64,000 bases of DNA, from the NCBI RefSeq assembly GCF_003634585.1, contig NZ_RBLG01000004.1, positions 243,415-307,414 on the forward strand, in the 5' to 3' direction. The translations under genes were made by a program, and so were the position numbers. Positions 34,224-43,695 of the stretch are shown in pieces. Position 1 is the first letter of the stretch. Each line of letters opens with the position of its first letter. Under the pieces are notes generated by a model. It saw nothing but the letters and a program-made list of their open reading frames with translations. It was not told the DNA's origin and did not search any database. The stretch comes from Gillisia mitskevichiae. Lineage in GTDB: Bacteria; Bacteroidota; Bacteroidia; Flavobacteriales; Flavobacteriaceae.

Positions 34224-35621
34224 ATGGCTCAAAAATCAATAATTCATTTTGATATTTCAGAACGAAAAGTTCTGTTAAGGATAATGGACATATTCTGGGT
34301 ACTCTTTACATTAACCTTGGTGAGTGTTATCTTTGAGTTTGATTATTTTAGGATCTCATCGAACTACTGGGCTTGGACATTAGTATTAATAATTTATCTG
34401 GTTATTTTCTCCAGTATCTTCGAGTTATATGATCTACAAAAAGCGAGTAAATTTGAAATTGTATTAAAAAATGTGATCTTAACAGTATCTGCAACAGTGC
34501 TGTTTTTTATGCTTACTCCATATTTTACACCTAGCTTACCCGCAAATAGATTACAGATCCTATTTTTCTATCTCTCTATGGTGGGAGCCTTATTAATTTG
34601 GAGGTTCGCTTATATCACGCTCATTTCATCTCCCAGATTCTATAAAAAAGCGCTGTTAATAGGGGATATAGCAGAATTGAACTTGATGGTGGAGGCGCTC
34701 CAGAAATCAGATCCTAATTATGTGATTATTGGTTATATTAATACTGGGGAAAAGACAGAGCAACTTATTTCTTCCGAGTTACAGCAGTTTGAGGCTTCTC
34801 ATTTAAAGTCTATAATTGAAGATGAAAACTTAAATGAAATTGTGGTAGCCAGTTCTAGTGCTCGCTCCAAAAATGTAACTGCATCTTTATTGAAGGATCT
34901 AAACAGCTTGCTTATTCAGGGCTTTCCAATTAAAGATTATACTCAGGTATATGAGAATTTAACCTACAGGGTGCCCGTTCAACATATAGGAAAGGACTTT
35001 TATAAATTTTTTCTGTTTAGCCGAAGTAATCATAATAAGTTCTACCTCTTTTTTCTTAGAGTTTTTGACGTTTTTATGTCAATAATTGGCCTTTTGATAT
35101 GCTTAGTTTTAATTCCAATTGTATATCTCATCAATTTTATAGCTAATAGAGGTAGCTTATTCTATACCCAGGATAGAGTAGGTAAAAATGCTAAAAAATT
35201 TAAGATCATCAAATTCAGAACAATGCTGAAGGATGCTGAAATAAATGGTCCCCAATGGTCGGAAAAAGGTGATAATAGAATAACCCCTTTTGGATTATTT
35301 TTAAGAAGAGCCAGATTAGATGAATTTCCTCAATTTCTAAACATCTTAAAAGGTGAAATGAGTATTATTGGGCCTAGACCCGAGAGACCAGTATTCGTTA
35401 AGGAACTTTCTAAAACACTCCCATTTTATAAAACAAGACATATTGTAAAACCTGGTTTAACAGGCTGGGCGCAAGTAATGGCGAATTATGGCTCTAGTTA
35501 TACAGATAGCCTTGAAAAATTACAATACGATCTTTATTACATTAAGCATAGAGGATTATTTTTAGATCTAAATATTCTCTTAAAAACATTTAGTACGATC
35601 CTATTTTTTAGAGGACAGTAA
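34224..35621 (+). CDS. Priming polyprenyl-phosphate sugar-1-phosphate transferase (WbaP/WcaJ type)
   Basis: A 465-residue membrane enzyme that starts repeat-unit synthesis by moving a sugar-1-phosphate to undecaprenyl phosphate. Four hydrophobic segments in the first 135 residues precede a Rossmann-like CoA-binding-type domain (about 140-250). A fifth segment (about 280-305) leads to the catalytic bacterial sugar transferase domain with FKIIKFRTM, RRARLDEFPQ, GEMSIIGPRPERP and KPGLTGWAQV. It is the last gene of the locus, as in Bacteroides polysaccharide loci such as PSA. A 54-bp gap separates it from the paralogue pair. Confidence 0.95.
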   Translation: MAQKSIIHFDISERKVLLRIMDIFWVLFTLTLVSVIFEFDYFRISSNYWAWTLVLIIYLVIFSSIFELYDLQKASKFEIVLKNVILTVSATVLFFMLTPYFTPSLPANRLQILFFYLSMVGALLIWRFAYITLISSPRFYKKALLIGDIAELNLMVEALQKSDPNYVIIGYINTGEKTEQLISSELQQFEASHLKSIIEDENLNEIVVASSSARSKNVTASLLKDLNSLLIQGFPIKDYTQVYENLTYRVPVQHIGKDFYKFFLFSRSNHNKFYLFFLRVFDVFMSIIGLLICLVLIPIVYLINFIANRGSLFYTQDRVGKNAKKFKIIKFRTMLKDAEINGPQWSEKGDNRITPFGLFLRRARLDEFPQFLNILKGEMSIIGPRPERPVFVKELSKTLPFYKTRHIVKPGLTGWAQVMANYGSSYTDSLEKLQYDLYYIKHRGLFLDLNILLKTFSTILFFRGQ

Positions 35622-35634
35622 TCACCTCCTATAT

Positions 35635-35704
35635 CTTCCCCAAAGGGGAGGACTTTAAATATTAGTTTTATGAATCATTCATTGCTCCCTTCCCTTCGGG
35701 AAGG
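35635..35704. repeat. Double-hairpin palindromic element at the locus end
   Basis: Two G+C-rich hairpins stand out in A+T-rich DNA between the convergent priming-transferase and lnt genes: CTTCCCC-AAA-GGGGAGG (35635-35651, one G-T pair) and the perfect CCTTCCC-TTC-GGGAAGG (35688-35704), followed by TCTGGGGATGGG. It looks like a REP-like dispersed palindrome. It may also stop transcription from both sides, although no U-tract follows. Confidence 0.5.
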
Positions 35705-35720
35705 TCTGGGGATGGGATTA

Positions 35721-37307
35721 TTATCGATTCCGCTTATATTTTACTACAGAAAATAAGAACAGAAATAATGCTAGAAACTGAGAGATCCTTGCAATATAAT
35801 CTCCATATTTCACGTAAAAAGTCTGTTTGTCATTTATTGTGATCTCACTTTTTATACTTCCCTGCTTTGCATAACCCAAACTTTTTGTCACCTGCCCTGT
35901 TTCATTTATAAATGCTGAAATCCCAGTATTGGCACTTCTAACAACAGATCTTCTGGTTTCCACCGCTCTTAAACTAGCATAGCTTAAATGTTGTTTATGC
36001 CCTTGTGTATTACCCCACCAAGCATCATTTGTTATAATTGTAAGGAAATTTGCGCCGTTCTTTACATAGCCCGTTACATATTCTCCATAAACAGATTCAT
36101 AACAAATAATTGGAGCTGTATTCTGATCCCTTTTCAGTTGAAAGACTTCGCGGTTCTCTTGCGTGGTTTTCATTGCAACTGTCCCTCCAAGGTCTATCAT
36201 AATATTCCCAAGAATTGGTTTCAAAATATCTTGATAGGGAAAATTCTCCACGCCAACTACTAGTTTGGATTTATGATATAATTCTGGTTCACTTTCAGAA
36301 TTCATAAAGAATGCTGAATTATAGTCGTTGTACCAATCATTGGGTCCAATGTAATTACTTTGTTTCCCTACTTTTTTTGGATCATTGAATCTTTCAAACA
36401 TGGAAATTCCACTTAAAAAATTGAGGTTAGGGTTTCTTTTTATTAATTGATCCCCAAAATAAATAGCTTCTGAACGTGGAAACTGAGACAGTGCGGTTCC
36501 ATCTGCAAATACGGTTTCAGGGGCTATCAATAGATCTGTTTTTTCAGTAGCTAATGAATCACTGAGTTCTACTAGTAACTCTCCAATCCTAGTATCTGTA
36601 GTGTTATATTTTTCAGTATAGGGGTTTATGTTTGGCTGAAGTATTACCACTTCAATTTTATCCTTCCCTTCCGTATAATTAGCCAAAATTAAATAAGATA
36701 AAGCGATAGGAAGAATAATCATTAAACTGATCTTTATTGAACTTCGAATTAAAATTTCTTTTTTTCCATGTTCTTTATAAAGTAATAAAGATTTAAAAAT
36801 AGCTATGTTTACTAACCATACCCATAAACTACCGCCGAAAGTTCCAGTATACTCATACCACTGTACCCAGTTTATATAATTTGAAAATCCATTCCCTAAG
36901 TTTAGCCATGGCCATGAGAATTCCCAATTTAAATGTAATCTTTCGAAAACGATCCATAAACAAATTAGAAAGGCAGAAGATGCCTTGAAATTGGTTCTTT
37001 TGGCAACTATATGATAGAGTAAGAAAACCAATGCCATTAAAAGTGAATTCACTGAAATGGCAAAAGCTCCTCCGAACGGAGTGGAAAAATATAACCAATA
37101 CGTAGTGATCAAATTCCAGATAAAGAAAGAGAGGTACCCGTAACCTAGTACTTTTAGTTTTATGGATTTGCCGCTAGAAGATCTTAATTTGTATTCTAGA
37201 TATAAGAGCGGTACAAAACCAAAAAACAACAATAATGGAAAACCGTAAGTAGGCCAGGCAAAGGCAAGTAATATCCCGGAAAGGATTGCGTAAAGAAGAT
37301 TTTTCAT
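35721..37307 (-). CDS. lnt: Apolipoprotein N-acyltransferase
   Basis: A 528-residue inner-membrane enzyme that adds the third acyl chain to lipoproteins. Six or seven hydrophobic segments fill residues 1-210, and the periplasmic nitrilase-like domain follows. The catalytic triad is visible: Glu264 in IAPETVF, Lys346 in ELYHKSKLV, and Cys402 in IICYESVYG. A final hydrophobic segment lies at about 508-523. Normal length for the family. It is the first housekeeping gene beyond the polysaccharide locus, convergent with it. Confidence 0.95.
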   Translation of the reverse strand: MKNLLYAILSGILLAFAWPTYGFPLLLFFGFVPLLYLEYKLRSSSGKSIKLKVLGYGYLSFFIWNLITTYWLYFSTPFGGAFAISVNSLLMALVFLLYHIVAKRTNFKASSAFLICLWIVFERLHLNWEFSWPWLNLGNGFSNYINWVQWYEYTGTFGGSLWVWLVNIAIFKSLLLYKEHGKKEILIRSSIKISLMIILPIALSYLILANYTEGKDKIEVVILQPNINPYTEKYNTTDTRIGELLVELSDSLATEKTDLLIAPETVFADGTALSQFPRSEAIYFGDQLIKRNPNLNFLSGISMFERFNDPKKVGKQSNYIGPNDWYNDYNSAFFMNSESEPELYHKSKLVVGVENFPYQDILKPILGNIMIDLGGTVAMKTTQENREVFQLKRDQNTAPIICYESVYGEYVTGYVKNGANFLTIITNDAWWGNTQGHKQHLSYASLRAVETRRSVVRSANTGISAFINETGQVTKSLGYAKQGSIKSEITINDKQTFYVKYGDYIARISQFLALFLFLFSVVKYKRNR

Positions 37308-37323
37308 GAAAATTTATTCTATT

Positions 37324-37331
37324 CAAAAATA
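37324..37331 (-). promoter_or_regulatory. Candidate -7 box for lnt in the lnt/pssA divergent gap
   Basis: On the minus strand TATTTTTG (TAnnTTTG) ends 17 bp before the lnt ATG, implying a very short leader. No TTG is correctly placed upstream. The remaining 150 bp of this gap up to pssA are A+T-rich with no perfect plus-strand TAnnTTTG box. Confidence 0.3.
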
Positions 37332-37486
37332 GGAAAGACTTTTATATTGTACTGCCGATTAACTAAAATCTTAATTAAACTGAATATATAATCTGAATGA
37401 TTTTGAATAGTTACTTATAATTGTAATATTTTTAGATTCCTTTAATTTCAATTAATTACTTTAGAAGCCTAAAATAAATAATACAC

Positions 37487-38266
37487 ATGTCCATAAAAAA
37501 ACACATTCCTAATATAATTACTGGTCTTAATATGTTATGCGGAACCATAGCAGTAATTTTTGCAGTACAAGGTAACCTCATAATGGCTGCATTGTTCGTG
37601 GGATTAGGGATATTTTTTGACTTTTTTGATGGATTGGCTGCCCGAGCCTTAAATGTGAAAAGCGAAGTGGGATTGCAGCTAGATTCTTTAGCAGATATGA
37701 TTACTAGTGGTTTAGTTCCTGGGATTATTATGTATCAGTTATTTTTGAGAGCACTTCCTGGAACTTTAGATCCAATGTCAGATAGTTGGAGTGCTGATGC
37801 TGCCAATACTTGGTTAGAGTGGAATATCCCTTTTTTGGCAATTGTAGGTTTACTGATTGTTGTAGCTTCTGGTTATAGATTGGCGAAGTTTAACGTGGAT
37901 GAACGTCAGACCGATTCATTTATAGGACTTCCAACTCCTGCTAATGCCATGCTTATCTTAAGTTTGCCTTTAATTTTGGTCTATCAGCCTCATCCAATAG
38001 CAGTCTCATTAATTCTTAATGAATGGTTTTTGGTTGGTTTAACTCTTTTTAGCTGTTATATGCTAAATGCAGAAATTCCATTATTTGCGCTGAAATTTTC
38101 TGATTGGTCTTTCAATAAAAATAAGTTGAGATATTCTTTTATCGCATTCTGCTTAATCATGATCATCCTTTTCCAATTTATTGCCATCCCACTTATAATA
38201 GCTAGTTATGTGTTGCTATCAATAATTTCAAATGGAATGGAATCTAAACGACGGGAGCTAGTATAA
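37487..38266 (+). CDS. pssA: CDP-diacylglycerol-serine O-phosphatidyltransferase
   Basis: A 259-residue membrane enzyme that makes phosphatidylserine, the precursor of phosphatidylethanolamine. The CDP-alcohol phosphotransferase signature is intact: DFFDGLAAR followed by GLQLDSLAD, giving D-x2-D-G-x2-A-R-x8-G-x3-D-x3-D (about residues 43-68). It has about seven hydrophobic segments. The short N-terminus with HIPNIITGLNMLCG is typical of the PssA branch. Its stop codon directly abuts the convergent lptB stop. Confidence 0.9.
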   Translation: MSIKKHIPNIITGLNMLCGTIAVIFAVQGNLIMAALFVGLGIFFDFFDGLAARALNVKSEVGLQLDSLADMITSGLVPGIIMYQLFLRALPGTLDPMSDSWSADAANTWLEWNIPFLAIVGLLIVVASGYRLAKFNVDERQTDSFIGLPTPANAMLILSLPLILVYQPHPIAVSLILNEWFLVGLTLFSCYMLNAEIPLFALKFSDWSFNKNKLRYSFIAFCLIMIILFQFIAIPLIIASYVLLSIISNGMESKRRELV

Positions 38267-39007
38267 CTAATCGAAGATCTTCTTTTTCCTTAATTCGAAA
38301 TTCTGGCCTAGGTATACCTTTCTAACCATTTCGTCTTCAGCTAATTCTTCTGGACTACCATGTTTAAGAATGTTCCCTTCGAACATAAGATAAGTTCTAT
38401 CTGTTATAGCAAGGGTTTCCTGTACATTGTGATCTGTAATAAGAATACCAATATTTTTATTTTTTAATTGGGCGACGATTCGCTGAATATCTTCCACCGC
38501 AACAGGATCTACTCCCGCAAATGGTTCATCTAGAAGAATGAAATTTGGATCGGTTGCTAGGGCGCGGGCAATTTCGGTACGTCTTCTTTCTCCACCGCTT
38601 AAAAGATCTCCTCTACTTTTTCTAATATGTCCAAGTCCGAATTCCTCAATAAGAGATTCCATTTTTAGATGTCGCTCCTTCTTGGATAATTTAGTAAGCT
38701 CTAAAACACTCATTATATTATCCTCTATGCTCAGTTTTCTAAATACTGAAGCTTCTTGGGCTAAATAACCAATACCATATTGAGCACGTTTATACATCGG
38801 GAATTTAGTAATGTTCTCGTTATCCAGGTAAATAGTACCGCCATTGGGTTTTATTAGACCCACGATCATATAGAAAGAAGTGGTTTTTCCGGCGCCGTTT
38901 GGCCCAAGTAAGCCCACGATCTCTCCTTGATTTACTTCTACAGTGATCCCTTTCACAACCTGTCGGCCTTTATATGACTTTACTAAACTTTCGGCTTTTA
39001 ACTTCAT
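38267..39007 (-). CDS. lptB: LPS export ABC transporter ATP-binding protein
   Basis: A 246-residue ATPase of the LptB2FG complex, which extracts LPS from the inner membrane. It has Walker [10 protein letters not shown] (about 35-43), Q-loop YLAQE, signature LSGGERRR, Walker [13 protein letters not shown] with the catalytic Glu, and a switch His in ITDHNV. The length and GERRR signature are those of LptB rather than LivG/LivF-type relatives. It is downstream of, and same-strand with, kdsD and tatC, a layout that groups envelope biogenesis genes. Confidence 0.93.
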   Translation of the reverse strand: MKLKAESLVKSYKGRQVVKGITVEVNQGEIVGLLGPNGAGKTTSFYMIVGLIKPNGGTIYLDNENITKFPMYKRAQYGIGYLAQEASVFRKLSIEDNIMSVLELTKLSKKERHLKMESLIEEFGLGHIRKSRGDLLSGGERRRTEIARALATDPNFILLDEPFAGVDPVAVEDIQRIVAQLKNKNIGILITDHNVQETLAITDRTYLMFEGNILKHGSPEELAEDEMVRKVYLGQNFELRKKKIFD

Positions 39008-39070
39008 GAATATTTTTATTGATCTAAGTTAAATTTATAAAAACAGGTAATAATGGAATTACTATAAATA

Positions 39071-39427
39071 TTAGGCTTTATCTTTAATGGTTTCCAGTTC
39101 ATCCCAATATTCATAAGCTCTTCTTAAGTGTGGAATAACAATAGTTCCTCCTACTAAAGTTGCAATGCTTAAGGCTTCCATAACCTCTTCTTTGCTCAAT
39201 CCAACTTTATAAGATGTTTCTAAATGGTATTTCACACAATCATCACATCTTAATACCGTAGAGGCTACAAGACCTAATAATTCCTTTGTTTTTACATCTA
39301 AAGCTCCTGCTGCAAACGCATTGGTGTCTAGATTAAATATGCGTTTTATGATCTTGTTATTATCTCCTAAGATCTTATCGTTCATGCGCTCTCTATATGC
39401 ATTGAACTCTTCAACTTGATTTGTCAT
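39071..39427 (-). CDS. Carboxymuconolactone decarboxylase/AhpD-like protein
   Basis: A 118-residue all-helical protein with the AhpD redox motif CDDC and a downstream conserved His (CDDCVKYH, about residues 56-63). The family includes alkylhydroperoxidases and gamma-carboxymuconolactone decarboxylases. The CxxCxxxH pattern favours a thiol-peroxidase or disulfide role. Five bp from tatC, so probably in one transcript. The physiological substrate is unknown. Confidence 0.85.
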   Translation of the reverse strand: MTNQVEEFNAYRERMNDKILGDNNKIIKRIFNLDTNAFAAGALDVKTKELLGLVASTVLRCDDCVKYHLETSYKVGLSKEEVMEALSIATLVGGTIVIPHLRRAYEYWDELETIKDKA

Positions 39428-39431
39428 TCTA

Positions 39432-40280
39432 TTATTTTCTAGCTAATTTATTTTTATTTGCTCTTTCTTCTTTCTGAAGTCTTTTATAAACAATTTTCGA
39501 TATAAAAATGCTTATTTCATATAAAACCAAAACAGGAATGGCTACAATTATTTGGCTCACAATATCTGGAGGAGTTATAATTGCTGAAAGTATCAACACC
39601 CCGATAAGCGCATATTTCCTGTATTTCCTTAAAAAATCTGGGGTAAGTACTCCTACCTTCGTTAAAAAGAAAATCACAATCGGTAACTCAAATATTAAGC
39701 CACTTGCTATTACCGAAGCTCTAACAAGACTTATATAACTGCTAAGATCAAATTCATTTAAGACGAGTTCACTTACTTGATATTTTCCTAAAAAATTAAT
39801 GGACAAAGGGGTGATTACGTAGTATCCAAAAAGTACTCCTAGAAAGAATAAAAGGGAGGAAATGAATATAAATCCTCGAGAATTGCTGCGTTCGTTTTCC
39901 TTCATTGCAGGAGCAACAAATTTCCAGAATTCATAAAGCACATATGGAAAAGCAATCACAAATCCTGCAGTAATAGCTACCCAAATATGAGCGGAGAATT
40001 GACCTCCCATTGTTCTACTCTGAATAGAGAAAGGCATGACGTTGTTACAAAACCCTCCATCTACCCCAAAAAAGGAGGTGATTTTACAAAGAAGATCATA
40101 TGTCCAGAAATCTGCTTTACTTGGCCCAAAAAGTAGCACATCAAAAATAAATCCTTTAGCTAAAAATGCAATAGTTGCTGCAATTAGCACTGCCAATGTA
40201 GATCTTATTAAATGCCATCTTAGATCTTCTAAATGATCCAGAAAAGACATCTCTTCTTCCGGCTGACTAACTTTTCCCAT
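39432..40280 (-). CDS. tatC: Sec-independent protein translocase subunit TatC
   Basis: A 282-residue inner-membrane protein with six predicted membrane segments. The N-terminal SFLDHLEDLR (13-22) is the signal-peptide-binding site, and YEFWKFVAPAMKENER is the conserved second cytosolic motif. An extra hydrophilic segment between the first two membrane spans (about 50-85) is longer than in E. coli TatC and is a feature I associate with Bacteroidota. Its first base is shared with the kdsD stop, so the two are coupled. Confidence 0.95.
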   Translation of the reverse strand: MGKVSQPEEEMSFLDHLEDLRWHLIRSTLAVLIAATIAFLAKGFIFDVLLFGPSKADFWTYDLLCKITSFFGVDGGFCNNVMPFSIQSRTMGGQFSAHIWVAITAGFVIAFPYVLYEFWKFVAPAMKENERSNSRGFIFISSLLFFLGVLFGYYVITPLSINFLGKYQVSELVLNEFDLSSYISLVRASVIASGLIFELPIVIFFLTKVGVLTPDFLRKYRKYALIGVLILSAIITPPDIVSQIIVAIPVLVLYEISIFISKIVYKRLQKEERANKNKLARK

Positions 40281-41245
40281 TATATAATTCCTTCTCGTAT
40301 TAAGTTATGAATATGCACAATTCCCGCATATTTACCATCTTCAACAGCAATAAGTTGAGAGATTTTATTTTTTTCTAAAATAGCTAAAGCTTCTACTGCC
40401 ATCATGTCCTGAGCTACCGTTTTTGGATCTTTACTCATGATATCCAAAGCAGTAAGGTGTATAAAGGCATCATTATTCCTCAACATTCTACGTATGTCTC
40501 CATCTGTAACGATCCCAATAACTTTTCCTTCTTCTATTACGGCAGCTACTCCTAGCATTTTTTCGGAGATCTCAATGATCACATCTCTTACGTTTGTATT
40601 AGGCGCTACTTGTGGTAATTGGTTTTGAGCAGTGATATCACTAACTCGCAAATATAATTTTTTACCTAAAGCTCCTCCTGGATGGTACTTGGCAAAATCT
40701 TTACTTGTAAAGCCTCTTAGATTTAATAAACAAACTGCCAGGGCATCTCCTAATACAAGTTGTGCCGTGGTGCTAGTGGTAGGCGCCAAATTATTTGGAC
40801 AAGCTTCCATTTCTACAAACGCATTCAAAACAAAGTCGGATTGCAATCCTAAGAATGAATCTTTATTTCCTGTAATTGCTATGAGTTTATTATTGAAATT
40901 TTTAATTAATGGAACTAAGACTTTGATCTCTGGAGTATTACCACTTTTAGAAATACATATCACCACATCATCTGTAAGTATAGTTCCAAGATCCCCATGA
41001 ATAGCATCGGCTGCATGCATGAATACCGAAGGAGTACCTGTAGAGTTTAAAGTTGCGACTATTTTATTTGCAATAATTGCACTTTTCCCTATTCCTGTAA
41101 TAATTACTCGACCCTTTGAATTATAAATGCATTCAACAGCATCTGAAAAATCTTTATCTAGTAGACTTTCAAGGTTTGCAATCGCTTTTGCTTCAATCGA
41201 AATAGTTTCTTTGGCAACAGAAAGGATTTTTTCTTCTAGTTTCAA
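40280..41245 (-). CDS. kdsD: D-arabinose-5-phosphate isomerase
   Basis: A 321-residue KpsF/GutQ-family enzyme that makes arabinose-5-phosphate, the precursor of Kdo. The SIS domain has ITGIGKSAIIA, FMHAADAIHGDLG with the conserved catalytic His, and ISKSGNTPE. Two CBS domains occupy about 200-321. The predicted start is TTG (41245-41243); no in-frame ATG exists before the SIS core. Kdo supply and LptB in one cluster point to LPS biogenesis. Confidence 0.93.
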   Translation of the reverse strand: MKLEEKILSVAKETISIEAKAIANLESLLDKDFSDAVECIYNSKGRVIITGIGKSAIIANKIVATLNSTGTPSVFMHAADAIHGDLGTILTDDVVICISKSGNTPEIKVLVPLIKNFNNKLIAITGNKDSFLGLQSDFVLNAFVEMEACPNNLAPTTSTTAQLVLGDALAVCLLNLRGFTSKDFAKYHPGGALGKKLYLRVSDITAQNQLPQVAPNTNVRDVIIEISEKMLGVAAVIEEGKVIGIVTDGDIRRMLRNNDAFIHLTALDIMSKDPKTVAQDMMAVEALAILEKNKISQLIAVEDGKYAGIVHIHNLIREGII

Positions 41246-41262
41246 ATTTGTAGAATTATGAA

Positions 41263-41292
41263 TTGTGAATCTTAAAGAAATATGTATCTTTA
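41263..41292 (+). promoter_or_regulatory. Candidate recQ promoter
   Basis: TTG (41263-41265) is separated by 19 nt from TATCTTTA (41285-41292), a one-mismatch match to the phylum consensus; recQ starts 36 bp further on. In the same gap the minus strand carries TACATTTG (41306-41299), a likely -7 box for the divergent kdsD operon. Confidence 0.45.
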
Positions 41293-41328
41293 TTAATGCA
41301 AATGTAAATAAAATTGTAACACGATTTA

Positions 41329-43524
41329 ATGAGCTCTACCGAAATCGATTTACACCAACAACTTAAAAAGTACTTTGGATTTAGTCAATTCAAAGGCCTT
41401 CAAGAACAAGTGATTAAAAGTATTGTAAACAAACACAATACTTTTGTTATAATGCCTACCGGTGGTGGGAAGTCACTTTGTTACCAACTCCCAGCTTTAA
41501 TTGAAGAAGGAACGGCCATAGTGGTTTCGCCTTTAATTGCACTAATGAAAAATCAAGTGGATGCTATTCGCGGGATTTCTTCTGAATATGGGATTGCGCA
41601 TGTGCTAAACTCTTCTTTAAATAAGTCTGAGATCAAGCAAGTGAAGGAGGATATTACCAATGGTGTAACCAAACTATTATATGTCGCCCCAGAATCTCTA
41701 ACAAAAGAAGAGAATGTGGAATTTTTAAGAGGGGTTAAGATCTCTTTTATGGCGGTAGATGAAGCTCATTGTATAAGTGAGTGGGGTCATGACTTTAGAC
41801 CAGAATATAGGAATTTAAGACATATTATAAAGCGAATTGGAGATAATATTCCAATTATAGGACTTACAGCTACAGCAACCCCAAAAGTACAAGAGGATAT
41901 TCTTAAGAACCTTGGGATAACAGATGCTAAGACCTTTAAGGCGAGTTTTAATCGCCCTAATTTGTATTATGAAATAAGGCCGAAAACCAAAAATGTAGAT
42001 TCAGATATTATACGTTTCGTTAAGCAAAACGATGGGAAGTCTGGAATTATTTATTGTTTAAGTAGAAAGCGTGTAGAAGAACTAGCACAAGCACTTCAGG
42101 TAAATGGAATTAAAGCGGTTCCTTACCATGCCGGTTTAGATGCAAAAACCCGTATCAAACATCAGGATATGTTCATTATGGAAGACATAGATGTTGTAGT
42201 GGCAACTATTGCTTTTGGAATGGGGATAGATAAACCAGATGTGAGGTTTGTGATCCATCATGACATCCCAAAGAGTTTAGAAAGTTATTATCAAGAAACT
42301 GGTAGGGCAGGTAGAGATGGGGGCGAAGGTCATTGCTTAGCTTATTATGCCTACAAAGATATAGAGAAGCTAGAAAAATTCATGAGCGGTAAACCTGTTG
42401 CAGAACAGGAGATCGGGCATGCATTGCTGCAAGAAGTGGTTGGATATGCAGAAACTTCTATGTCTCGTCGTAAATTCTTGCTTCATTACTTTGGAGAACA
42501 TTTCGATGAGAAAACTGGAGAAGGTGCTTCCATGGATGATAATGTCCAGAATCCTAAAAAGAAACACGAAGCTAAAGAGGAGGTTGTGCTTTTACTGAAA
42601 ACAGTTAAAGAAACAAATCAAATATATAAGGCAAAAGAAGTTGTAAACACTCTGATTGGAAAAGCTAATGCTTTGATCCTTTCACACAAAACAGATGAAC
42701 ATCCTCTTTTTGGTAAAGGTAAAAACAGAGAAGCTCTATATTGGACAGCTCTTATCCGTCAGGTTTTGGTTACCGGAATGCTGAAAAAAGATATAGAAAC
42801 TTACGGCGTTGTAAGAATTACAGAAAAAGGAAAGGATTTTATTGAAAATCCTAGCTCTTTTATGATGACGGAAGATCATATTTATGACTTTTATCAAGAC
42901 GATACAAATACTCCCAAAGCAGGAAGTGTAGATGCCGATGTGCAATTAGTGAAAATTCTAAAAGATTTACGTAAGAAAGTAGCTAAGAAGCAAAATGTTC
43001 CTCCTTTTGTAGTTTTTCAAGATCCTTCTATTCAAGATATGGCTCTAAAATATCCAATTTCTATAGAAGAATTGAGTAATATACATGGAGTAGGGGAAGG
43101 AAAAGCAAAGAAATTTGGTCAAGAGTTTATCGAGGTCATCAATAATTATGTAGAAGAAAATGATATAATTAGACCAGATGATTTTATAGTGAAATCTACA
43201 GGATCTAACAGTGGTCTAAAACTGTACATAATTCAAAATGTCGACAGGAAATTGCCTTTAACAGACATCGCATCAGCAAAGGGAATGGAAATGAATGAAT
43301 TTATTAAGGAAATGGAAGCTATTGTATATAGTGGAACTAAACTTAATATAGATTACTGGCTTAATGATATCCTAGATGAAGAGCAACAAGAAGAGATACA
43401 TGATTATTTTCTTGAAGCCCAATCAGATAAAATTGAAGAAGCACTGGAGGAATTTGATGGAGACTATGATGATGAAGAATTACGTCTATATCGAATTAAA
43501 TTCATTAGTGAAGTAGCAAATTAA
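41329..43524 (+). CDS. recQ: ATP-dependent DNA helicase RecQ
   Basis: A 731-residue 3'-5' helicase. Walker A MPTGGGKSLCYQ (about 43-54), DEAH box in VDEAHCISEWGHDFRPEY, motif III GLTATAT, and motif VI QETGRAGRDGG are all present. A winged-helix RQC region and an HRDC domain (about 545-620, with the IHGVGEGKAKKFG helix) follow. The last 100 residues are an acidic extension common in Bacteroidota RecQ. Zinc-binding cysteines are not apparent in the RQC region, unlike E. coli RecQ. Confidence 0.95.
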   Translation: MSSTEIDLHQQLKKYFGFSQFKGLQEQVIKSIVNKHNTFVIMPTGGGKSLCYQLPALIEEGTAIVVSPLIALMKNQVDAIRGISSEYGIAHVLNSSLNKSEIKQVKEDITNGVTKLLYVAPESLTKEENVEFLRGVKISFMAVDEAHCISEWGHDFRPEYRNLRHIIKRIGDNIPIIGLTATATPKVQEDILKNLGITDAKTFKASFNRPNLYYEIRPKTKNVDSDIIRFVKQNDGKSGIIYCLSRKRVEELAQALQVNGIKAVPYHAGLDAKTRIKHQDMFIMEDIDVVVATIAFGMGIDKPDVRFVIHHDIPKSLESYYQETGRAGRDGGEGHCLAYYAYKDIEKLEKFMSGKPVAEQEIGHALLQEVVGYAETSMSRRKFLLHYFGEHFDEKTGEGASMDDNVQNPKKKHEAKEEVVLLLKTVKETNQIYKAKEVVNTLIGKANALILSHKTDEHPLFGKGKNREALYWTALIRQVLVTGMLKKDIETYGVVRITEKGKDFIENPSSFMMTEDHIYDFYQDDTNTPKAGSVDADVQLVKILKDLRKKVAKKQNVPPFVVFQDPSIQDMALKYPISIEELSNIHGVGEGKAKKFGQEFIEVINNYVEENDIIRPDDFIVKSTGSNSGLKLYIIQNVDRKLPLTDIASAKGMEMNEFIKEMEAIVYSGTKLNIDYWLNDILDEEQQEEIHDYFLEAQSDKIEEALEEFDGDYDDEELRLYRIKFISEVAN

Positions 43525-43552
43525 TTCCAATTTCCGAATTTAAAATTCAAAA

Positions 43553-43594
43553 CCCGAAATTCGAAACCTGAAATCCGAAACCTCAAACCTGAAA
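43553..43594. repeat. Degenerate heptad array downstream of recQ
   Basis: Six successive 7-bp units ending in AAA follow each other exactly: CCCGAAA, TTCGAAA, CCTGAAA, TCCGAAA, CCTCAAA, CCTGAAA. The rest of the 171-bp gap (43525-43695) continues the same flavour more loosely. Its reverse complement (TTTCAGG-like units) resembles the array at 46467. No coding potential. Confidence 0.65.
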
Positions 43595-43663
43595 CTTTCA
43601 GAATAAATACTATTTAAATCTTAAAATCTCCCTAAGCCTATCATCCATACTTTTTCAAATTGT

Positions 43664-43671
43664 TATCTTTG
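43664..43671 (+). promoter_or_regulatory. Candidate -7 box for the PPIase gene
   Basis: TATCTTTG, a perfect TAnnTTTG, lies 24 bp before ATG 43696. No TTG is placed 17-23 bp upstream of it, so only the -7 element is supported. Confidence 0.4.
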
Positions 43672-43695
43672 CAGCTATAATTAAAAATTAGCGTT

